Source: Azoarcus_F sp036734105
GTDB lineage: Bacteria; Pseudomonadota; Gammaproteobacteria; Burkholderiales; Rhodocyclaceae
DNA: 64,000 nucleotides
NCBI GenBank assembly: GCA_036734105.1
Contig: DAIMZH010000008.1
Coordinates: forward strand, 29,304 to 93,303
Direction of reading: 5' to 3'
A program made the position numbers and the translations under genes. This document shows, one piece after another, positions 1-8,566 of the stretch; position 1 is the first letter of the stretch, and the number at the start of each line of letters is the position of its first letter. Under the pieces are notes generated by a model that was given only the letters and a program-made list of their open reading frames with translations, was not told the origin of the DNA and made no database searches.

Positions 1-1
1 G

Positions 2-346
2 CCGGTGGTCACCGGAGTTGCCCAGCCGCTCATTTTCCGCGAATGGACGCCTCACACCCGGCTGTTGCCAGACCGGCACGGCATTCCACATCCGCCCGAT
101 GGGCCTGTGCTGCAGCCCGATGTGGTGCTGGTACCGCTCAATGCATTTGACGCCAACGGCTATCGCATTGGCTATGGCGGTGGGTATTTTGATCGCACCC
201 TGGCGGCCACCTCAATCATTGCCGTCGGCGTGGGCTTTGAGCTTGGACGTGTTGACAGCGCCTTTCCTCAGGCGCACGACAAACCGATGCAGTGGATTGT
301 CACCGAGGCAGGCGTCTGGCGTACTCCGGAGTCTTGCGCCGACTGA
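2..346 (+). CDS. 5-formyltetrahydrofolate cyclo-ligase, C-terminal part
   Basis: Converts 5-formyl-THF to 5,10-methenyl-THF with ATP in cytoplasmic one-carbon metabolism. The reading frame is open from the window edge, so the gene starts outside; about 114 codons are visible and roughly 80-90 N-terminal residues are missing if it has the usual family length. The family signature is clear: a DVVLVPLNAFD stretch followed by the glycine-rich IGYGGGYFDRTL loop that binds the nucleotide and folate. It ends 10 nt before the stop of convergent ilvA. In many proteobacteria this gene lies next to the 6S RNA gene; that side is outside the window, so it cannot be judged. Confidence 0.9.
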   Translation, partial: PVVTGVAQPLIFREWTPHTRLLPDRHGIPHPPDGPVLQPDVVLVPLNAFDANGYRIGYGGGYFDRTLAATSIIAVGVGFELGRVDSAFPQAHDKPMQWIVTEAGVWRTPESCAD

Positions 347-356
347 AACCCGCCTG

Positions 357-1877
357 TCAGGCCAGGAACATGCGATAGGCAGGGTTCAGGGTTTCGTCTG
401 CGTACTGATAGCCAAGTCTGTCGAGGAAGTCCTGAAAGGCAATTCTGTCGTGGGGTGGCACCTGCATCCCGACCAAAACCCGCCCGAAATCCGAACCGTG
501 GTTGCGGTAGTGAAACAGGCTGATGTTCCAGTCCGAGCGCAGGTTTGACAGGAAATTCATCAATGCACCTGGTCGTTCGGGAAAGGCAAACCGATACAGC
601 AACTCGTTTTCGGCCCTTGGTGCGCGCCCGCCAACCATATAGCGAACATGGCTCTTGGACATCTCGTCGTCGGTCAGATCGAGTGCCGGCAAGTCGTGGC
701 GTTGCAGCATGTCGACGATGCGGGAGGCTTCGCTGCGATTATGCACAGTGACGCCAACGAAGATATGCGCGGTTTCGGTGTCGGCGTAGCGGTAGTTGAA
801 TTCGGTGATGTTGCGGTTGCCCAGCAGGGCGCAAAACTTCTTGAATGAGCCAGGCTGTTCCGGGATGGTCACCGCCAGCACGGCTTCACGCTGCTCGCCG
901 ACTTCGGCGCGCTCTGCCACAAAACGCAGACGGTCGAAGTTCATGTTGGCGCCCGACGCGATGGCGACGATGTGTTTGTCGCGCAGTTTGTGGCGTTTGA
1001 TGTACTCCTTGGCGCCTGCTACCGCCAGCGCTCCCGCTGGCTCCAGGATGGAGCGGGTGTCTTCAAATACATCCTTGATGGCCGCGCAGATGGCGTCATT
1101 GTCGACCACTATCATTTCATCCACATACTGCTGACACAGGCGGAAGCTTTCCTCGCCGACCTGCTTGACTGCTGCCCCGTCGGCGAACAGGCCAACCTGG
1201 TCGAGCACGATCCGTTCTCCGCAGGCCAGTGAACGTGTCATCGCATCGGCATCGACTGCTTCGACCCCAATGACCTTGGTCTCAGGGCGGAGCTGCTTGA
1301 TATAGGCCGCAATACCGGCGATCAGACCACCGCCGCCGACGCAACAGAACACCGCATATATCGGCTTGCCGTGTGCCCTCAGGATCTCCATGCCTATGGT
1401 GCCCTGGCCAGCGATAACGTCCGGATCATCGAAAGGGTGGACGAAGCTGAGCTTGTCCACTTTGGCCAGCTCAGTTGCGTGAGCGTAGGCGTCGGAATAG
1501 GATTCGCCGGACAGCACGACCTCTCCACCGCGCGCACGCACGGCATCCACCTTGATCTGAGGTGTGGATTCGGGCATCACTATAACCGCCCGGGTGCCGA
1601 GTTTTTGTGCGGACAATGCCACGCCTTGTGCGTGATTGCCTGCCGAAGCGCAGATGACGCCACGCTTGAGCGCCTGCGGCGACAGGTTGGCCATCTTGTT
1701 GTATGCACCGCGAATCTTGAAGCTGAACACCGGTTGCATATCCTCACGCTTGAGGAAGATGCGGTTGTGGGTGCGTGCCGACAGGTTGCTGGCGAAATCA
1801 AGCGGTGTTTCTTCCGCAACGTCATAGACCTGAGCATTCAGGATCTTTTTCAGGTAGTCCGGTGGTGTGGCGCTCAT
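357..1877 (-). CDS. ilvA: Threonine ammonia-lyase, biosynthetic
   Basis: PLP enzyme that deaminates threonine to 2-oxobutanoate, the first committed step to isoleucine. 506 aa, the usual length for the long biosynthetic form. The catalytic domain covers about residues 1-320: the PLP lysine is in SFKIRGAYNKM, followed by SAGNHAQGVA and the glycine-rich phosphate loop CCVGGGGLIAG. The C-terminal part (about 330-506) holds two ACT-like regulatory domains, typical of the isoleucine-inhibited enzyme. It lies downstream of hprK on the same strand with a 66-nt gap and is convergent with the cyclo-ligase gene. Cotranscription with hprK is possible but not shown. Confidence 0.96.
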   Translation of the reverse strand: MSATPPDYLKKILNAQVYDVAEETPLDFASNLSARTHNRIFLKREDMQPVFSFKIRGAYNKMANLSPQALKRGVICASAGNHAQGVALSAQKLGTRAVIVMPESTPQIKVDAVRARGGEVVLSGESYSDAYAHATELAKVDKLSFVHPFDDPDVIAGQGTIGMEILRAHGKPIYAVFCCVGGGGLIAGIAAYIKQLRPETKVIGVEAVDADAMTRSLACGERIVLDQVGLFADGAAVKQVGEESFRLCQQYVDEMIVVDNDAICAAIKDVFEDTRSILEPAGALAVAGAKEYIKRHKLRDKHIVAIASGANMNFDRLRFVAERAEVGEQREAVLAVTIPEQPGSFKKFCALLGNRNITEFNYRYADTETAHIFVGVTVHNRSEASRIVDMLQRHDLPALDLTDDEMSKSHVRYMVGGRAPRAENELLYRFAFPERPGALMNFLSNLRSDWNISLFHYRNHGSDFGRVLVGMQVPPHDRIAFQDFLDRLGYQYADETLNPAYRMFLA

Positions 1878-1943
1878 GTCTTTGATGAATGGTCCGGTGT
1901 TTCAGTCAGAAAAGGGTAACAGTGTGGTTGCTGCGGGGCAACA

Positions 1944-2900
1944 TCAGTTGTGGTCACCCATGTGACTTTCGTCTCCTTCGTCAATCGCACGTTGCTGGCG
2001 TGCAATGAACTCGCGCGTAGAGTCTATGCCGCGCAACGTGAGGATGTGGGATCGTACTGCCCCCTCCAGCAGCACGGCCAGGTTGCGACCGGCGGCAACA
2101 GGCAGGATGGTGCGTGGCACTTCCACCCCGAGAATGGTTTGAGACTCGCGGTGCAAGGGTAGACGCTCCGGATCGCCCTGGCCGGGTGCGCGACGCTCAA
2201 GGTGTACCACCAGGCGCAGGCGCATTTTCCGGCGGCAAGCGGTTTCACCGAAAATGGTGCGGATGTTGAGAATGCCAAGCCCGCGTACTTCGATGAAGTC
2301 CTGCAGCAGTGCCGGGCATCGGCCTTCGAGTACGGTGGGGGCGATACGCGAAAACTCGACCGCATCGTCGGCGACCAGTCCGTGACCGCGCGATATCAAT
2401 TCCAGTGCCAACTCGGACTTGCCAGCCCCGGAGTCACCGGTAATGAACACGCCAAGCCCGAGTACATCCATGAAAACGCCATGCAGACTGATTTTTTCGG
2501 CAAGCTGACGCGATAGGTAGAGGCGCAACTGGTCAACCACACCGGCGGATGCGTGCGGTGTGCGAAACAGGGCTACGCCACTTGCTTCGGAGATGACATG
2601 AAGCATGGAGGGCAGGGCGCAATCGTCTGCCAGGATAATGGCAGGTGGGCGTGCCTCGAAAATCTCTTCCAGATGGTGTGCGATCTTTTCGCGAGACTGG
2701 CGTTGCGCCCAGTTGAGTTCGGCTGCACCTATGATCTGCAGCCGGTCCGGATGCATCAGGTTGAGATGTCCGACCAGATCGGCTGGCCAGATCCGCTCCT
2801 TGCTCACCGCAATGTCGCGGTCAAGCGGCCCGCAGATGTGGCTCAGTTCGAGCTGCCGACGGTGGGCTTCAAACAGCCGCGCGACGCTGGTCCGGCGCAT
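1944..2900 (-). CDS. hprK: HPr kinase/phosphorylase
   Basis: Bifunctional enzyme that phosphorylates or dephosphorylates the regulatory serine of HPr-type phosphocarriers. 318 aa from the ATG at 2900; the frame is open further upstream, but that part would read through ptsN and lacks family character. The N-terminal domain (about 1-125) precedes the kinase core with the Walker A loop GDSGAGKSELAL and the family signature EVRGLGILNIRTIFGE. The start lies inside the end of ptsN (32-nt overlap), so the two are probably translationally coupled. With ptsN and rpoN nearby it belongs to the nitrogen-type PTS module of Betaproteobacteria. No rapZ follows; ilvA is next instead. Confidence 0.96.
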   Translation of the reverse strand: MRRTSVARLFEAHRRQLELSHICGPLDRDIAVSKERIWPADLVGHLNLMHPDRLQIIGAAELNWAQRQSREKIAHHLEEIFEARPPAIILADDCALPSMLHVISEASGVALFRTPHASAGVVDQLRLYLSRQLAEKISLHGVFMDVLGLGVFITGDSGAGKSELALELISRGHGLVADDAVEFSRIAPTVLEGRCPALLQDFIEVRGLGILNIRTIFGETACRRKMRLRLVVHLERRAPGQGDPERLPLHRESQTILGVEVPRTILPVAAGRNLAVLLEGAVRSHILTLRGIDSTREFIARQQRAIDEGDESHMGDHN

Positions 2901-3354
2901 CGACCCCCCAGGACAGGAAAGCGTGGTGAACGGCCGCAGCATCGGCTGCTTTGGAGACACGTTCGCGGAAGGCGCTGTCACTGAAACGCTGGGCAAGCTC
3001 AGACAGCAGTTGTAAATGCTGCTCATTGGCCTGCTCGGGGACGAGCAGTACAAACAGCATGTCTACCGGTCTGCCATCAGGCGCATCAAACTGGACAGGC
3101 GCGAGAAGACGGATGAAGGCTCCCGCTGCGTCGGCCAGCCCCTTGATACGACCATGAGGTATCGCGATGCCCTGACCAAGTCCGGTAGAGCCGAGACGTT
3201 CGCGCGAAAACAGGCTGTCAAAGACATCACCACGCGCGATGCCCTGATTGTTTTCGAACAGCAGCCCCGCTTGCTCGAACACCCGTTTCTTGCTGCTGGC
3301 TTCGAGATCCAGAACGACGTTTTCGAGCGGGAGAAGCTTGGCGATGAGACTCAT
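2869..3354 (-). CDS. ptsN: Nitrogen PTS EIIA component
   Basis: EIIA-Ntr, the terminal phosphoacceptor of the nitrogen-related PTS, which regulates potassium uptake, nitrogen and carbon responses rather than sugar transport. 161 aa from the ATG at 3354 (starts MSLIAKLLPLENVVLDLE). The active histidine is in GQGIAIPHGRIKG. It overlaps hprK by 32 nt at its 3' end and follows hpf after a 147-nt gap containing two hairpins. A TATAAT hexamer on the minus strand (plus positions 3430-3435) could be a -10 box for ptsN-hprK, but no good -35 is seen. Confidence 0.95.
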   Translation of the reverse strand: MSLIAKLLPLENVVLDLEASSKKRVFEQAGLLFENNQGIARGDVFDSLFSRERLGSTGLGQGIAIPHGRIKGLADAAGAFIRLLAPVQFDAPDGRPVDMLFVLLVPEQANEQHLQLLSELAQRFSDSAFRERVSKAADAAAVHHAFLSWGVDAPDQRRAAV

Positions 3355-3429
3355 GATTAGAAAACCGTTGCATTGCAAGCTCTGACAATCGGCTGTTTGG
3401 CCGCTGTGGAGCATGCTGGAAAATCTTGG

Positions 3430-3489
3430 ATTATACGTTCAACCCGTCATGCGGGTTGAACCGTCAGGGGGAGGGGGTATTCCCCCTCC
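3430..3489 (-). promoter_or_regulatory. Tandem hairpins and -10-like box between hpf and ptsN
   Basis: Two perfect stem-loops lie in the hpf-ptsN gap. One has 9-bp arms (3438-3446 and 3452-3460) around a 5-nt loop. The other has 8-bp G/C arms (3470-3477 and 3482-3489) around TATT. Neither has a clear U-tract on the minus strand, so they are not standard terminators. TATAAT (minus strand, 3430-3435) directly follows the first hairpin. They may stabilise or process the hpf mRNA, or act around a ptsN promoter; this is inference. Confidence 0.5.
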
Positions 3490-3501
3490 GGTTGTTGCCG
3501 A

Positions 3502-3831
3502 TCAGGACTCGATATCGGTTGGCTGACGCTTGAGCGCGTCATGGCCGTGATCCTGGATCTTTTGCTTGTACTTGAGAACCTGGCGGTCCAGCTTGTCGGC
3601 CATGCTGTCGATTGCGGCATACATGTCGGTATCGTCGCTCTCGACGAAGATGTCCTTGCCGCGTACATGCAGGGTGACTTCTGCCTTCTGCTTCAGCTTT
3701 TCCACCGTGAGGATCACATTGATGCTTGTCACGTTGTCGAAGTGGCGGATGACGCGATCGAGCTTGCTGGTAACGTAGTCGCGGATGGCGTCGGTAACGT
3801 CGACGTGATGCCCGGTGATCTTGAGGTTCAT
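3502..3831 (-). CDS. hpf: Ribosome hibernation promoting factor
   Basis: Binds the 30S decoding region and promotes ribosome dimerisation in stationary phase. 109 aa from the ATG at 3831 (MNLKITGHHVDVTDAIRDYV), the short HPF type without the long C-terminal domain. The fold pattern is visible: a beta strand, then DAIRDYVTSKLDRVIRHFD, then the basic VEKLKQKAEVTLHVRG strand and the DMYAAIDSMADKLDRQ helix. It sits 16 nt downstream of rpoN, the conserved rpoN-hpf-ptsN order of many Proteobacteria, and is probably cotranscribed with rpoN. Confidence 0.95.
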   Translation of the reverse strand: MNLKITGHHVDVTDAIRDYVTSKLDRVIRHFDNVTSINVILTVEKLKQKAEVTLHVRGKDIFVESDDTDMYAAIDSMADKLDRQVLKYKQKIQDHGHDALKRQPTDIES

Positions 3832-3847
3832 GATTGCTCCTTGTGTT

Positions 3848-5281
3848 TTAAATCGTCTTGCGCTGACTAACCGGCGGGATGTTAAGCGATTCGCGGTATT
3901 TCGCAATGGTTCGCCGCGCCACCACAATGCCCTGCTGGCCTAAAAGATCGGCAATTTTGGAGTCGGACAAGGGTTTCTTCTTGTCCTCAGCATCAATCAA
4001 CTGGCGAATCAGCGCGCGAATTGCCGTGGATGATGCTGCCCCCCCCGTGTCGGTAGACACGTGACTGCCGAAAAAATACTTGAGTTCGAATACGCCTCTT
4101 GGCGTGGACATGTACTTCTGTGTCGTGACCCGCGAGATTGTCGACTCGTGCAATTCGAGTTGATCGGCGATCTCGCGCAATGTCAGCGGACGCATTGCCA
4201 CCTCTCCATGTTCGAAGAACTGGCGTTGTTGGTCAACTATGGCTTGAGAGACCCGAAGAATCGTTTCGAAACGCTGCTGTACGTTCTTGATCAGCCAGCG
4301 TGCCTCTTGAAGCTGCCCGGACAAGGCGCTGCTGATTCCGCGATTCTGTTGCAGGATACTGGCGTACAAGGCATTGATGCGAAGCCGGGGCATGGCATCT
4401 GCATTAAGTGCCACTGCCCATTGGTCGCGAACCTTGCGCACCACAACGTCAGGCAGGACATAGCGGGTTTCGGACTGGCTGAAGCGTGACCCGGGGTGCG
4501 GGTTCAGCGAGCAGATCAGCGCCTGGGCTTCGCGCAAGGCATCATCAGTGCAACTCAATTCGCGCTTCAGGCGCGCAAAGTTGCGTTCGGCAAGCAGTTC
4601 CAGGTGTTGGTTGATGATGGCCAGGGCGAGCTGTCTGGTGGGTGTCTCTGCGTGGGCTTTAAGCTGAAGCGCAAGGCACTCCTGCGGTGAACGTGCGCCG
4701 ATACCGACCGGGTCGAGGTTCTGCACCTGATGCAGGGCAATGATGAGGTCGTCAAGATCGACACCGCTCTCGGCAGGCAGTAATTCAAGCAACTCTTCGA
4801 GTGGCTGATTGAGATAGCCGTCATCATCAAGTGCCTCGACAATAAAGCGGCTCAAGGCGCGATCCCTGTCACTCAGGGGCGACAGACTGAGTTGCTGATC
4901 CAGGTGTTCGCGCAAGCTGGTGCTGGCACCCTGAATGTCCTGAAAGTCATTGTCGTCGTCTTCACTGCGCGGGCTTGAACTGCCAGATGCATTGCCCCAG
5001 TCCTCGTCGGTGTCCCAGTTGGTCGCTTCGGCGGGTGGCTCCGCGTCGTCTCGTTCGCGCGGAGACTCTCCTTCTGCGCTCGCCTCGCTTGTGGCACTGA
5101 CCTGTGGCAGTGGCATGTCGTCGGCACCCTCCGATCTTTCGAGCATCGGGTTTTCGAGAAGAAAAGTTTCAATTTCCTGATTCAGCTCAAGCGTCGACAG
5201 TTGCAGCAAGCGGATGGATTGCTGCAACTGCGGGGTCAACGTGAGGTGTTGCGAGAGTTTGAGCTGGAGTGTCGGTTTCAT
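3848..5281 (-). CDS. rpoN: RNA polymerase sigma-54 factor
   Basis: Alternative sigma factor for -24/-12 promoters that depend on AAA+ enhancer-binding proteins. 477 aa from the ATG at 5281. Domains in order: glutamine/leucine-rich activator-interacting region (about 1-50, starting MKPTLQLKLSQHLTLTPQ), a very acidic low-complexity linker (about 50-120), the core-binding domain, the HTH region (LREIADQLELHESTISR) and the C-terminal RpoN box ARRTIAKYRE. It starts 15 nt after lptB, with GAGGG upstream as a likely ribosome site. A run of eight C at 4038-4047 is in frame and does not break the gene. Confidence 0.97.
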   Translation of the reverse strand: MKPTLQLKLSQHLTLTPQLQQSIRLLQLSTLELNQEIETFLLENPMLERSEGADDMPLPQVSATSEASAEGESPRERDDAEPPAEATNWDTDEDWGNASGSSSPRSEDDDNDFQDIQGASTSLREHLDQQLSLSPLSDRDRALSRFIVEALDDDGYLNQPLEELLELLPAESGVDLDDLIIALHQVQNLDPVGIGARSPQECLALQLKAHAETPTRQLALAIINQHLELLAERNFARLKRELSCTDDALREAQALICSLNPHPGSRFSQSETRYVLPDVVVRKVRDQWAVALNADAMPRLRINALYASILQQNRGISSALSGQLQEARWLIKNVQQRFETILRVSQAIVDQQRQFFEHGEVAMRPLTLREIADQLELHESTISRVTTQKYMSTPRGVFELKYFFGSHVSTDTGGAASSTAIRALIRQLIDAEDKKKPLSDSKIADLLGQQGIVVARRTIAKYRESLNIPPVSQRKTI

Positions 5282-5296
5282 GCTGCAAGGCAACCC

Positions 5297-6019
5297 TCAG
5301 AGCCGGAAGTGCTCGCCAAGATAGACGCGCCGGACTTGTTCGTTGGCAACGATGTGCTCGGGCGTACCACTGGCCAGAACGCTACCTTCGCTGATGATGT
5401 AGGCTCGATCGCAGATGCCAAGCGTCTCGCGCACGTTGTGGTCGGTGATCAGCACACCGATACCGCGCTCCCTCAAGTAGTGAATGATTTTCTGGATGTC
5501 GAGTACCGCAATCGGGTCGACGCCGGCAAATGGTTCATCCAGCAGAATGAGACGCGGGGCGCTGGCCAAGGCTCGTGCAATCTCGCAACGTCGTCTTTCA
5601 CCACCGGAGAGTGACACGGAGGGACTGTCGCGCAGATGTGCGATACCCAACTCCATAAGCAGTTCGTCCAGACGCTGATTGATTTCATCGCGCGACAAGC
5701 CCTGCAGTTCGAGCACCGCGCGGATATTGTCAGCCACGCTCAACTTGCGAAAAACGCTCATCTCTTGAGGGAGATAGGATAAACCCAGACGAGCACGGGC
5801 GTGCACCGGGCGATGTGTAAGATCGTTATTATCAAGCGTGATCTGACCGCCGTCAGCGCGCACCAAGCCTACAATCATGTAAAAGCAGGTGGTCTTGCCG
5901 GCTCCGTTGGGGCCTAGCAATCCGACCACCTCGCCACTGCCCACTTCAAAGCCGACGTCGTGCACGACGGTACGTGTCTTGTAACGTTTTTTAAGACCAA
6001 TCACCTTAAGCAGACTCAT
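5297..6019 (-). CDS. lptB: LPS export ABC transporter ATPase LptB
   Basis: Cytoplasmic ATPase of LptB2FG, which extracts lipopolysaccharide from the inner membrane. 240 aa from the ATG at 6019. Walker A is GPNGAGKTT, the ABC signature is LSGGERRRCEIARAL, and Walker B is LILLDEPFAGVDP, followed by the switch histidine in LITDHNVRET. The start overlaps recX by 14 nt; longer in-frame starts exist but add residues unlike the family. lptB directly before rpoN is a conserved arrangement. lptA and lptC, which often precede lptB, are not present here: recX takes that place. Confidence 0.96.
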   Translation of the reverse strand: MSLLKVIGLKKRYKTRTVVHDVGFEVGSGEVVGLLGPNGAGKTTCFYMIVGLVRADGGQITLDNNDLTHRPVHARARLGLSYLPQEMSVFRKLSVADNIRAVLELQGLSRDEINQRLDELLMELGIAHLRDSPSVSLSGGERRRCEIARALASAPRLILLDEPFAGVDPIAVLDIQKIIHYLRERGIGVLITDHNVRETLGICDRAYIISEGSVLASGTPEHIVANEQVRRVYLGEHFRL

Positions 6020-6455
6020 CTGGCGCCTCTCGCAACACCTTTCGGATGATCTCAGTTGAAAAGCCGCGACCCTGCAAAAAGCGGGCTTGTCGCGCCCATT
6101 CGCGACGGTCGTCGGCCGCACAGCCGAAGCGGGCTTGCCAGATGACCCGGGCTCGATCGACCTCGTTGTCGAGAGGTTCTGCTTCAAGTGCAGCGTCAAC
6201 TGTCTCGCTTGACACACCTCGCTGGGCGAGCTCGCGCCGCAGGCGACTTTCGCCAAAGCGTGCAGCCTTGTAGCGTATGTAAGCCTCGGCAAAGCGGTGG
6301 TCCGATAGCAGGCCCAGTTCGTTCAGACGGTCGAGCGCGGCAGCGACATCTTCGTCGGTGCCATGTGGTGCCAGTTTGCGGGCCAGCTCGGCGCGTGAGT
6401 GATCACGCCGGGCAAGCATGCGCATGGCCCGCTCTCTCAGACTGGGTCCTGCCAT
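6006..6455 (-). CDS. recX: Regulatory protein RecX
   Basis: Small modulator that binds RecA filaments and inhibits recombinase and coprotease activity. 149 aa, helical throughout, with the three-helix repeats typical of RecX (RDHSRAELARKLAPHG, DHRFAEAYIRYKAARFGESR, RREWARQARFLQGRGFS). It starts 5 nt after the recA stop, so it is almost certainly cotranscribed with recA, and overlaps lptB by 14 nt. The overlap links the DNA-repair pair to the lptB-rpoN block. Confidence 0.93.
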   Translation of the reverse strand: MAGPSLRERAMRMLARRDHSRAELARKLAPHGTDEDVAAALDRLNELGLLSDHRFAEAYIRYKAARFGESRLRRELAQRGVSSETVDAALEAEPLDNEVDRARVIWQARFGCAADDRREWARQARFLQGRGFSTEIIRKVLREAPDESA

Positions 6456-6460
6456 CGGTG

Positions 6461-7507
6461 TCAGGCGTCGCTTGGTGCAGCTTCGGCCGCAGCATCGGCT
6501 GCCAACACTGCCATTTCGGGCAGGCCAACGGTGGCGCGCACCTTGTTCTCGATCTCTCGCGCCAGAGCCGGGTTCTTGCGCAGAAACTCACGCACATTGT
6601 CCTTGCCCTGACCGATCTTCTCCCCGTTGTAGGCATACCATGAGCCGGATTTGTCGACGATCTTGTGTTGCACGCCGAGGTCGATGATCTCGCCCTCGCG
6701 CGAGATGCCTTCGCCGTACAGGATGTCGAACACAGCCTCTCTGAAAGGTGGGGCCACCTTGTTCTTTACCACCTTGCAGCGGGTTTCGGAGCCCACCACC
6801 TCGTCGCTTTTCTTGATGGTGCCAATACGGCGGATGTCCAGACGCACAGAGGCATAGAACTTGAGCGCATTGCCGCCGGTGGTTGTTTCGGGGCTGCCGA
6901 ACATCACGCCGATCTTCATCCTGATCTGGTTGATGAAGATGACCAGTGTGTTGGTGCGCTTTATGTTGGCGGTGAGCTTGCGCAGCGCCTGACTCATCAG
7001 GCGTGCCTGCAAACCGGGCAACTGGTCACCCATTTCGCCTTCGATTTCAGCCTTTGGGGTGAGCGCTGCCACCGAGTCAATGACCACGATGTCCACACCA
7101 CCCGAGCGCACCAGCATGTCGGAGATTTCGAGTGCCTGTTCGCCGGTGTCAGGTTGCGAAATCAGCAGGTCTTCAATATTGACCCCGAGCTTTTCGGCAT
7201 AGCTGACATCCAGCGCATGTTCGGCATCGATGAATGCCGCCGTGCCGCCGAGTTTTTGCATTTCGGCGATGACCTGCAGGGTGAGCGTGGTTTTGCCGGA
7301 CGACTCCGGGCCGTATATTTCAACCACACGACCGCGCGGCAAGCCTCCCAGACCCAGCGCAATGTCGAGGCCCAGAGAGCCGGTCGAGACAGTCTGAATG
7401 TCGCGTTCGACATTGCCGTCACCCATGCGCATGATTGAACCCTTGCCGAACTGCTTTTCGATTTGCGATAGCGCGGCGGTCAGGGCTTTGGCCTTGTTTT
7501 CATCCAT
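6461..7507 (-). CDS. recA: Recombinase RecA
   Basis: ATP-dependent strand-exchange protein and coprotease for LexA cleavage. 348 aa from the ATG at 7507 (MDENKAKALTAAL); an ATG six codons upstream is also possible, but AAAGGACAG before 7507 fits as the ribosome site. Walker A is GPESSGKTT, the MAW-type DNA-binding loops follow, and the C-terminus is short and acidic. Followed by recX after 5 nt. The 79-nt upstream gap has a CATAAT -10-like box (plus 7537-7542) but no CTGT-N8-ACAG LexA box that I can see, so transcription may also come from the pgpA-cinA side. Confidence 0.98.
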   Translation of the reverse strand: MDENKAKALTAALSQIEKQFGKGSIMRMGDGNVERDIQTVSTGSLGLDIALGLGGLPRGRVVEIYGPESSGKTTLTLQVIAEMQKLGGTAAFIDAEHALDVSYAEKLGVNIEDLLISQPDTGEQALEISDMLVRSGGVDIVVIDSVAALTPKAEIEGEMGDQLPGLQARLMSQALRKLTANIKRTNTLVIFINQIRMKIGVMFGSPETTTGGNALKFYASVRLDIRRIGTIKKSDEVVGSETRCKVVKNKVAPPFREAVFDILYGEGISREGEIIDLGVQHKIVDKSGSWYAYNGEKIGQGKDNVREFLRKNPALAREIENKVRATVGLPEMAVLAADAAAEAAPSDA

Positions 7508-7586
7508 GTTGATCTGTCCTTTCAATGCAAGTTCGGATTATGGCACAGAGATTGCATGTGCGCAGTCTGCCGTGGTGCTGGTGGTT

Positions 7587-8078
7587 TTATTTGCTGGGCA
7601 ATCGGGAGAGTACGCCTTGCAGGGCGTGTATCACCGTTTGCCGACGGATTGACTGACGATCACCGCTGAAACAGCAGGTTTCGGATTCGGTGACAAGCCC
7701 TCGCAGTGCCCAAGCGAAGCACACCGTGCCGACCGGTTTGCCGGGCACACCTCCACCCGGGCCGGCGATGCCGGTGACCGCGACACTCAGCTCTGCCAGG
7801 CTGCGCCCCAGCGCCCCGTCAGCCATCTCTCTGGCAGTCTGTTCACTTACTGCGCCAAAATCTTGCAGCGTTCCGGCCGTGACGCCCAGCATCTGCTGCT
7901 TGGCGTCGTTGGAATAAGTGACAAAGCCGCGATCAAACCATTCCGAGCTGCCGGCAATGTCGGTGATGGCGTACGCTATGCCGCCGCCAGTGCAGGATTC
8001 TGCTGTCGCCAGCATCTGCCCGGTCGCGGTGAGCGCCTTGCCAACCGCGCTGGCGAGTTCTTCGAGAGGGTAGCTCAC
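7587..8078 (-). CDS. pncC: CinA-type nicotinamide-nucleotide amidohydrolase
   Basis: Single-domain CinA C-terminal family protein; characterised members deamidate nicotinamide mononucleotide to nicotinate mononucleotide in NAD recycling. 163 aa, the usual length for the stand-alone domain. Motifs seen: TAESCTGGGIAYAITDIAGSS near residue 25, then FVTYSNDAKQQMLGV and AVTGIAGPGGGVPGKPVGTV. Its start overlaps the pgpA stop by 4 nt (ATGA), which implies coupling. It lies just upstream of recA, as in many Proteobacteria. The biochemical role is by family, not shown by sequence. Confidence 0.9.
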   Translation of the reverse strand: MSYPLEELASAVGKALTATGQMLATAESCTGGGIAYAITDIAGSSEWFDRGFVTYSNDAKQQMLGVTAGTLQDFGAVSEQTAREMADGALGRSLAELSVAVTGIAGPGGGVPGKPVGTVCFAWALRGLVTESETCCFSGDRQSIRRQTVIHALQGVLSRLPSK

Positions 8079-8566
8079 AGTGTTTGGCCAATCAGCAAAT
8101 GATTGACGAAGTAGATCACGGCGATGGCAAAGCCAGCGGCGAGAATGTCGTCGAACATGACACCAAACCCGCCCTTCAGGTGCTTGTCAGCCCAGCGGAT
8201 AGGGGGTGGCTTGATGATGTCGAACACCCGGAAAACGACAACCGCAAAGGCTTGCCAGGCCAGCCCTGCGGGGGTAAAGAACAGCACCAGCCAGATGGCC
8301 ACTATCTCGTCCCAGACTATGGCGCCGTGGTCCGGCACACCCAAGGCTCGACCCGCGCGGTCGCATACGATGACACCCGCGCCAAAGAACGCCGCGATGA
8401 AAAGCATGAACAAGGCATCGGAAACCGGCGTGCTGATGAGCGGATACAAGGCCCAGCCAAGCAGCGTGCCTGCGGTTCCTGGTGCACGGGGCGACAGACC
8501 GGAGCCAAAACCGAGGGCGATGAAGTGCGCTGGATGGGCGAGCAGGAATGAGAGATTTGGTTTCAT
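8075..8566 (-). CDS. pgpA: Phosphatidylglycerophosphatase A
   Basis: Inner-membrane phosphatase that dephosphorylates phosphatidylglycerophosphate to phosphatidylglycerol. 163 aa. The signature GSGLSPRAPGTAGTLLGW is near residue 20, followed by hydrophobic segments and the acidic VWDEIVAIW motif that forms part of the metal site. It overlaps thiL upstream and pncC downstream by 4 nt each, so thiL-pgpA-pncC form a compact coupled unit, a common arrangement in Proteobacteria. Confidence 0.94.
   Translation of the reverse strand: MKPNLSFLLAHPAHFIALGFGSGLSPRAPGTAGTLLGWALYPLISTPVSDALFMLFIAAFFGAGVIVCDRAGRALGVPDHGAIVWDEIVAIWLVLFFTPAGLAWQAFAVVVFRVFDIIKPPPIRWADKHLKGGFGVMFDDILAAGFAIAVIYFVNHLLIGQTL

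Noticed and set aside
4038..4047. Frameshift in rpoN at the run of eight C
   Set aside because: The frame is open and family motifs continue on both sides.
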